Assembly: GCA_012845835.1 (NCBI GenBank)
Contig: JABAKD010000023.1
Span: 2,552,197-2,616,196 of the forward strand
Origin: Undaria pinnatifida
Taxonomy: Eukaryota; Sar; Phaeophyceae; Laminariales; Alariaceae
DNA length: 64,000 nt
Reading direction: 5' to 3'
The notes beneath the pieces were generated by a model that had not been told where the DNA came from, did no database searches, and saw only the letters and a program-made list of their open reading frames with translations. Position numbers and translations under genes: made by a program. Positions within the stretch are counted from its first letter, which is position 1; each line of letters opens with the position of its first letter. Positions 57,300 to 64,000 of this stretch are shown piece after piece.

Positions 57300-57825
57300 G
57301 TTGACAAGGGGGGACAGGCAGTGCGGCTGTAGATGGACCCGGTTGCACGAGCGGCACTTTCTGCCGGCTAGACACGCAGTGCTAGGCACTTGTACACGAC
57401 GTGTTGAGGTCGTTCTGGTCGGTCGGTGGGCAGTAGACTCTTATGGCATTACCTGAACGATTTTTCACGTTCCTTTCTCACCGGCAACCACGCGGCCCGA
57501 CCACACAGGCTAGGGTACAGGTGCGCCGTTCATTGTCTGAGACTTGCCAGTTGAGGAGCTCTATGCGTGAACGAAACACTCATTTCGAGTATATTGAAGG
57601 TGCTGCCCGATAAATAAGAACAATGTGACCCAATGGACGTAGGAATGTACGAAAGGCGAAAGTGTGAAACAAGGATATCCGATGACTTTTTTTTTCCGAC
57701 GGTTTTGGGTTAATGGGCCCGGCCACTCACTCACTTTTTTTTTTTTTTTTTTTCAAATGCCTCCTCTATCGTGGCACGTGTCGCCGTAATCATCGATTCA
57801 CTTTTTCCCTCCCGAGGCTACGGTG
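57300..57825. other. Downstream of the chaperone gene; no gene recognised
   Basis: Probable 3' untranslated and intergenic sequence with T-runs at 57687-57694 and 57736-57753. No clear polyadenylation signal can be assigned. Confidence 0.4.
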
Positions 57826-57831
57826 GGGGGG

Positions 57832-58085
57832 GTTAAGCCCATCTTGACATCCGGGTTCGAACCGCTCGCACGTGTGCACTTTTGTATGTAACCCCACCGA
57901 CAGAAATACTCTGGGCGATTTGCTTGGTTCCGCCCAGCTAACCATTCCATCGTTGCGGATTCATATCTCCCAAGCTTAACTGCACGAAAAAGCTGAAGAC
58001 CGGAACGGAACGGGGGGTCATTCGGCACGAGTGACCCCGAGGCATTAAAAAAAGAGGACCCAAAACTGACTCCCCTTGCCGTAGC
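57832..58085 (+). repeat. Dispersed ~240-bp repeat, copy 3
   Basis: Third copy (catccgggttcgaaccgctc, gacagaaatactctgggcga, gagtgaccccgaggcatt), outside the chaperone gene. The ggttcgaaccgc resembles a B box but no matching A box is placed correctly. Confidence 0.55.
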
Positions 58086-58410
58086 CATGTATAATCTTTA
58101 CGGTCTTGCAGTTTTGCGCGGGGAAGGTAGTACAACTCCGACAGATCACGATCTACTAGTAGTAGTAGTAGATCGTGAGTCGTTCTACGGTACGCCCACC
58201 AACTTTTCTTTAACGAAATAGCCGTTTTTGGTGTCAGCTCCCGGCCGTGCCTGTTGAAACACGGTGCCCCTTGCCTTGCCCGGACGCCATCGTTGGATAG
58301 ACCTTTGCAAATATAAACGTGTTTGAGGATGCTTTTTTCATGGCATCCTCTGTCTCGTTTCTGGCAGCCACGAAACGTTCGTTAAAGGATATCGCCGGTT
58401 TTTTCGACGA

Positions 58411-58433
58411 GGGGGGGGGGGGGGGGGGGGGGG
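58411..58433 (+). repeat. Poly-G tract
   Basis: An uninterrupted G-run of over 20 bases, potential G-quadruplex. The poly-Gly and poly-Pro frames over it are artefacts. Confidence 0.9.
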
Positions 58434-58813
58434 TGGGGCTATCTATCGTAGAATCAGTCTCATCTGTTATTAAAACATTGAAACACACCACAGCTGTGAG
58501 ATCGAAGGTTTCGTCGAAATTTAAATTTGAATTATCCCACGGTAGCCGTGCGCCGCGGAAGTTTCTGGGTTCTGAACGTGAGAAGCTCAACATCTCACCA
58601 CCCGAAACACGCGTGCTACGATAAGAGGTGTGCACAACTGTTTTCTTTTCTTCTTTGAGGTTCCTTTCTTTCGGGAGCCTAAGGCACGTGTCCTTCGTAA
58701 CCCTTCTTATCCCAAGAACTGATTTTAGAGATGAAAATATTACTGCCATCGGATGGAAAAAAAACTCATGCCCTAGGTATGCAACGAGAACCATGAAAAA
58801 AAAACGCAAACTA

Positions 58814-59600
58814 TCTCTGACGATTCTGGGTTAAGGAAGTCCCGTCATTCAGAAACCATTTCAGCCAAGAAAAGGTATACCTTAATACCTCTATACCGCA
58901 GCACGCGGCATTTCGGACGATTTCGGGTTAAGGAAGCCCCGTCATTCAGAAACCATTTCAGCCAAAAAAAGGTATAACCTAACACCTCTGTACCGCAGCA
59001 TTCAGCATATCCGACGATTTCGGGTTAAGGAAGTCCCGTCAATCAGAAACCATTTTAGCCAAAATAAGGTATTCCTTGATACCTCTATACCGCCGAAGCA
59101 CGCGGCATTTCAGACGATTTGGGGGTTGAGGAGACCCGTCATTCGGAAATCGTTTCCGCCAAAAAACGGTATACCTAATACCTCTATACCTATAGCACGC
59201 CACTGCATTTCCGATGATTTTAGGTCAAGGAATAACCCGTCATTCAGAAACCATTTCCGCCAAAAAACGTTATACCTAATACCTCTTTACCTATAGCACG
59301 CCACGGCATTTCCGATGATTTTAGGTTAAGGCATAGCCCGTCATTCAGAAACAATTTCCGCCAAAAAACGGTATACCTAATACCTCTATACCTATAGCAC
59401 GCCACGGCATTTATTTCCGATGATTTTACGTTAAGGAATAGCCCGTCATTCAGAATCCATTTCCGCCAAAAAACGGTATACCTTAATACGTGTTCACCGT
59501 AGCACGCGGCATTTCCGACGATTTTGGGTTAAGGATCAACCCGTCATTCAGAAAAAAAAATTGCCAAAAAACGGTATACCTTTGTCGTAGCATGCGCCGA
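58814..59600. repeat. ~100-bp tandem array, about 8 units
   Basis: The unit is 'cgacgattttgggttaagga', 'cccgtcattcagaaaccattt', 'gccaaaaaacggtatacc', 'taatacctctatacc' and 'agcacgcggcattt'. The gtcattcagaaa landmark falls near 58850, 58950, 59037, 59137, 59239, 59340, 59446 and 59544. Adjacent middle units are most alike, as expected from unequal exchange. Confidence 0.85.
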
Positions 59601-60173
59601 AACATGACAGTCGGAGGCATTCGCTCGAGCAATCCGACCGATCCTTCTGTGAGCTAGTAGTGCGGAACAAAAAAAGGTAACCGCTAGTTCGAAAACATGT
59701 GTGCAACACTCCCAAAAACAGTGTCAGGGTAACCCGCAGTTCCTCGATTCAAGAGCTCCTAGAAATTTAGCCGCGCATTTTTTTCTTTTTTTTTTTGAAA
59801 AGTTTGACCATATAATTGCAACCACTTTCGTAGGATGCCTCATTTTCAAGATGTGCTTGAAATTCCGATCGAGCGTGTCACCGAGTGTGTTTTTCCTCAT
59901 GGAGGATATGGGTCGGCGCCTCCCCGTAGAACTTGGTTGTACTGTACTGGTCGAGGGTCAACCGGTCAATATTCGTCAAATTGTGCACGGAAGATATTCC
60001 ACTCGTTTTGGGAGTGCCACAAAATCTGCGGGCTGTGAAACACGCCAGTATAGTATGAATTGAGTCGTATGAGGGGAGGGCGTTTTTTTTCTTGGGGGGG
60101 GGGGGCGGGGGGGCGGGGGAAGGGGGGCATATATTTAGAGCATGTAGCTGCCGCCGTTTGCTCTGTTGTGCAG

Positions 60174-60449
60174 GAGGACCCGTATATGTGGCGTGCAGAC
60201 CCTACTGATTCTACGATAGCCGCCCTTCAAAAATCAGCGATATTATTTTTCACGAACGTTTTCACGGCTGCTCGACACGTGACGAGGAAGTATGCAATGA
60301 ATGGGAAAAACACTTTAAGAAATGTTCTTGTTTTCATAGGGCTTCCGACCGACGTCGGGGCAGAAACGGGAACGATATTTCAGGAGATACGGCCGGACAC
60401 CGGTGATAAAACCAGCGATTTCGTGAGAGAAGAGTTTGGGAGGCTGTAG
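60174..60449 (+). CDS. Candidate terminal exon of a histone-fold protein (Dpb4/POLE3-like)
   Basis: After a good acceptor (ctctgttgtgcag) the phase-0 frame reads 91 codons to a TAG stop. The stretch DSTIAALQKSAILFFTNVF, then TAARHVTRKYAMNGKNTL and RNVLVFIGLPTD has the pattern of the long middle helix and third helix of a histone fold, closest by eye to Dpb4/POLE3 (hydrophobic-A..V...K....TL..VL). The remaining tail is polar. The first helix and start codon should be in an upstream exon, which I could not find: the sequence just upstream is repeat (59.83-59.95 kb, shared with 62.6 kb) and a G-run. The family call is by eye only and could be wrong. Confidence 0.35.
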   Translation, partial: EDPYMWRADPTDSTIAALQKSAILFFTNVFTAARHVTRKYAMNGKNTLRNVLVFIGLPTDVGAETGTIFQEIRPDTGDKTSDFVREEFGRL

Positions 60450-60454
60450 TAGAA

Positions 60455-61600
60455 CAACTTATCCAACCCCGGCAACATGCTTTAGACCATACAGATCGTA
60501 CCGATCCCAACTGACATGAGCTGCGCCATACAGATATACATGGTGTCTGCCTGGTCATCGCTTGCCCTGGGTGCTTGCGGCATTGGTAGTGTGCCCATCT
60601 CAAAGAAAAGCACCGGCATCTGCCACATCATACATATTTTTGGAAGTATTTCTGGCGTGTCCTCCTCTGGGTTGACGTAAACGCTAAACAACAATGACGG
60701 ATGCACAACGCCGGGGGAGGCCTCGGAGAAGTCGCGGTGGCCCGAGCGCCTGCGCGCACTTACAATGGCCTATTCGCCCGAGCTTGTTGCAAAAACGGCG
60801 TGGTAGGGTGGTACGATGAAGATCATGCTTGGAAACAAAGACCATCCCAAACATCAGCAACCCACCCCGACGTTCGTTAGCCACACCTTGAAACCTCGGG
60901 AGTATGGTTACTGGCGCGCGAGGTTTTTGCCGGGCATGGTGCATCTGCAACGGCTAATGTAGAAGTGTCCATGACGTGCAAGACATTTTGCGGAACATAA
61001 ATCAAGGTCAGAGAGGCAACCGAGGCTACGCGGCCTTAGGGCGGCAAACATGCACGACGATTATAACACCACCCACACACCCCACGACTACGAACTTCTC
61101 CCCACGACCCACGACGTTGAATATATGCAAGTGAAGTTCAGCGACCTCCACGCGCCGAAACACAGTACAGAGTTCTCGTGGCCGTGCCCTTGGCGAGGAA
61201 TATCACGTACATTCCACCACTTGGTCGAGCGTTTCTGCGCAGGCAGAGGGTCGGCATCACGCCATATCCGTACGTACTGTTTAACAGGAAGAGTAAATAC
61301 TCCCAACTTCAGCGCCCAAGTAGGCCAGCCGTGTAGCTAACGTCGCGTGCGATTCTAATCACCGATTGACGATCGCACTGTGCAAGAGGGTGCACCGATC
61401 ATTGGCACTTCTGCGGTCGCGTCCCCTTCCACGCCTATGCCGTCGCTGCAACACACGTCCTGGTCGTTTACCTACCCGACCGTGGTGCTGGAATTGACGT
61501 CATCTCACGTGGATCCACCGGCTAACTACGCTCGACAACTCACTAAGGCTGCTGTTTTCGACCCATAACACGAACGGGTGTTGCGATTTATCGTACCCTC
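60455..61600. other. No gene firmly supported
   Basis: Near 61118-61338 a plus frame without ATG reads PLARNITYIPPLGRAFLRR then QRVGITPYPYVLFNRKSKYS and stops; it looks coding-like but is short and unassigned. Other frames show no motif. 60481-60510 holds a trace of the satellite word 'agaccatacagatcgtac'. Confidence 0.3.
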
Positions 61601-61639
61601 CCGATTTGTCGTATACCTTTGACATCAATCACTCCCCAA

Positions 61640-62420
61640 TTCAAATTATCATCCGCCCCTTTAAAATATCACCCCCCCCCCCCCTGAAAAATTTGCTACT
61701 CTTTTCCTCCACCCGCTTATATCCTAAACCTATATCAAGAAGGGTGATATACCCCCTCTTCTTATTCTATATCAAGGTAAAGATATGCACCTTTCCGGGG
61801 GTGATATAGCCCGCCTTCGAAACGTTGGAGACCCACTATTATTGTTAAATATATATATACTCGTATCTATGTCCAGAGTGATATACATATATCAAGGGCG
61901 ATATAGGTATACAATTCTGCAGGTACTATCCCTTCCCCCCCCCACGCCCCCCCCCCCCCTCCCGCACTAAAAACGCCGGGCGAAGGTCCGCTGCTATGCT
62001 CTACCTATATTATCAAGGGTGATATAGGTACTATATCAAGGGAGATATAAGGTCCATATCAAGGGTGATACAGCCCCCATTACGAAATATCAAGGTCAAT
62101 ATAGAAACTGCGTCAAGGGCCCCTGAAACGTTTGCGACCGAATATTATGGGAAATACATGTGTTCTCTCTCAAGGGTGATATTGGCATGTTTCAATACTC
62201 CCCGACATATCGTGTGCCTTTCTCAATATCCACACCTCACTTCAAAACAGCACCCTCCCGTCCAAGTTATCTACGCCCCCCTAAAATATTCCACCTCCCC
62301 CTGAAATATATCAACCCCTCTACTTGAAAATACCCCCTCCCCCATTCAAAATATCACCCCCCTTCGGGCCCCGTCTTGGAGGGGATGCGTGGTGTATGGT
62401 CAAATGACTAAGGCAAGCAA
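61640..62420. repeat. Low-complexity 'atatcaagggtgatata' region with C-runs
   Basis: The palindrome-like word 'tatcaagggtgatata' and variants ('aaatatcacccc', 'gatataggta') occur more than ten times between C-runs at 61671-61684 and 61936-61960. It looks like a degenerate tandem repeat with both strands of the word represented. Confidence 0.65.
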
Positions 62421-62510
62421 CGAATGAGTACGGCCACCACCCCTCGAAATATTCTACACCCTCCCCCTCTGGAACAGCCCGCTGACGTTCCATATATATT
62501 TAAAAAAATA

Positions 62511-62585
62511 AAAATACACTCCAGCTGTGAGATCGAAGATTTTGTCAAAACTCATCTTTGCAAGCTGTGTCTGATACTCCGATCG
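62511..62585 (+). repeat. Dispersed element 'aatacactccagctgtgag', copy 3
   Basis: Best match to 34175-34238. It is followed by 'cgatcgcgcg' and 'gtttcctcattaaggatgta', which continue the similarity to 59.86-59.92 kb. Confidence 0.6.
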
Positions 62586-62950
62586 CGCGCATTACGAGTT
62601 GCGTTTCCTCATTAAGGATGTAGGTCGGCGTCACCCCTTTCAACTACAGTGTAGCTATCAGGGTCAACAGGGTGATGTTAGGCAGTCTGTGCGCGGAAAC
62701 TATAAAACCCGTCTCTGAGGGGGACAAATTCTGACAGCTGTGGAGGGAAATGTATCCTTTTATCAAGTGAATCTTGTAAGTCGAATATCCGGTGAGGGGA
62801 GTGCGGAGTTTTGAAGGACGTGGGGGCCTGATTTTGACTAAAAGGGAGGCGGGAGGGGGGAAGGAGGGGAAGGGACAGGTGGGGGAGCTCATTTTGTGCG
62901 TGGACACATTGAATCCCTCTTTTGGGGGAGGGGGAGGGAATGTGGCGAGA

Positions 62951-62978
62951 GGGGGGGGGGGGGGGGGGGGGGGGGGGG
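62951..62978 (+). repeat. Poly-G tract
   Basis: 28 uninterrupted G in a wider G-rich region (62.82-63.10 kb), potential G-quadruplex; similar runs at 63.07, 63.61 and 63772-63797. Confidence 0.9.
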
Positions 62979-63094
62979 CTTTATGTTGCATAGATGTAGG
63001 TGTTTCTTTATGCCCGTGGTGCTAGGTCAAGGCGATGGTGCGGGTGGTTTGGAAGGAGCGGGCGTTGGGGGCAAGAAGGGGGAGGGGGGGGGGT

Positions 63095-63815
63095 TGCAGC
63101 GGTGGCATGGACGGCTCTCCAAAAATAATAAGTTAATATCCAGGGCGTGGAAGTGTTTATTACTCTCGCGGATTTCGATACTAAGTGGGGCGTTTAAGCA
63201 AGGGAGAGCAAAAATAATGAAAAACAAAATACATAAAAAATTGAAAAATGGGGGTGGGGTGTAAGGGGGAGGGTTTCCAATGGGTTTAGGTCGCATAAAA
63301 TATTGAAACACACCCCGACAATAAGATGAAACACTGATGTTCGCAACATTTTGTGCGATCCTGCGATCGCGCGTATTTGTCATTTATATAGGTGCTTGCT
63401 ATATGCGCGGTGCTGGTTCTAGGCGATCGTGCTGGGTGTGGGGAAGGAGGGGGCGTTGGAGGGGGGGAGGAGGGATGAATGAAAGCTACATCATGGATGG
63501 CTGGAAAGATAATGACGCGATATCAATTGCTTAGAGGTGTTTATTACTCTGGTCGATTTTGATTGTAAGTGGGGCGTTTGAACGAACTGGGCGGGGAACA
63601 AAAGGGGGCGGGGGAAGGGGGGGGGAGGAGGGCGGAGATGAGTTGGAGCTACGGCATGGATGGCTAGAAGGATAATGAGATGATATCAGCTGGCTGGTAG
63701 TGTTTACTACTACTCTCTTAGGTTTTGATTTTAGGTGAGGCGTTTGAACAAGACCGATCGGGGCGGGGGGGAGGGGGGGGGGGGGGGGGGGGGGGGGCAT
63801 TTCAATATGTGCGCG
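63095..63815 (+). repeat. Tandem repeat with G-rich spacers, about 3 units
   Basis: Units at about 63100-63210, 63490-63610 and 63655-63770 share 'catggatggctggaaagataat', 'gtgtttattactct', 'gattttgattgtaagtgggg' and 'gcgtttgaac'. Each is followed by a G-run, and 'gtgcgcggaaactataaa' recurs at 62.69 and 63.81 kb. Confidence 0.7.
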
Positions 63816-64000
63816 GAAACTATAAACCCTTAAAGGGGACGATTCGGACGGTTGTAGCAAGAATAGACACCTCTTTAGATCACTCTCCGGGTAGTGTTTA
63901 TTATTTGGAAGGTTTGATGTTACATGTAGTATGCAACCGAGTTAAACAACAGGTTAAATGCTTCATAATTTGTTTTGGTACATGGATTGGAAGATAAAAT

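Noticed and set aside
56321-57307. Minus frames rich in His or Ser/Pro opposite exons 7-8
   Set aside because: Shadows of the acidic exon and of a (GGT)n tract in intron 7.

Overview
This window looks like nuclear DNA from a brown alga (Phaeophyceae, Ectocarpus-like stramenopile). The main reason is a long tandem array of cysteine/histidine repeats with the exact EsV-1-7 spacing C-x4-C-x16-C-x2-H-x12, a family best known from brown algae and the Ectocarpus virus EsV-1. Large GT-AG introns packed with transposon debris, a LINE reverse-transcriptase remnant and a PIF1-type helicase remnant fit the same picture. No species can be fixed from the sequence alone. The window is gene-poor and repeat-rich, and most long open frames are chance frames inside repeats.

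Two genes can be supported well. (1) At 25.4-27.2 kb (+) there is a single-exon EsV-1-7 protein with 14 intact 38-residue repeats, followed by a decayed extension of the same array that is out of frame; a second, broken EsV-1-7 fragment lies at 37.5-37.9 kb (-). (2) At 45.4-57.3 kb (+) there is an eight-exon gene for an Rtt106/SSRP1-M-like double-PH histone chaperone with an acidic C-terminal tail. All seven introns are GT-AG, the splice phases agree, and the joined exons give about 494 codons; the 5' start exon was not found. A possible histone-fold exon (Dpb4/POLE3-like) lies 3 kb further on at 60.2 kb. Weaker coding candidates lie at 11.1 kb, 13.3-14.0 kb (-), 31.3-32.1 kb and 36.4-37.1 kb (-).

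Layout: 0-3.3 kb, diverged ~290-bp repeats, two (CAA)n-tailed elements and a SINE; 4.7-5.7 kb, (GGGTC)n pentamers; 5.8-9 kb, a SINE-like element with a 9-bp target duplication and two satellite-like arrays (~135 and ~172 bp units); 9.5 kb, a 75-bp coding-compatible minisatellite; 13-24 kb, short TTAA-ended elements, a LINE remnant, a SINE and two nested minisatellite arrays; 25-28 kb, the EsV-1-7 gene; 28.9-30.8 kb, a diverged ~320-bp repeat pair and two palindrome-plus-tRNA-like units; 33.1-33.9 kb, the PIF1-like helicase remnant; 36-40 kb, a retroelement-like frame, the EsV-1-7 fragment and SINEs; 41.6 kb, a ~240-bp (GTT)n tract; 44.4-45.1 kb, degenerate repeats; 45.4-57.3 kb, the chaperone gene, whose introns hold MITEs, SINE fragments and a ~0.9-kb foldback element; 58.8-59.6 kb, a ~100-bp array; 61.6-64 kb, low-complexity ATATCAAGGG and poly-G repeats.

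The two good genes show no sign of being functionally linked. The remaining structure is mainly a record of mobile-element activity: at least two SINE-like families, several MITE-like families and one foldback element, each present more than once, which allows their ends to be defined from this window alone.
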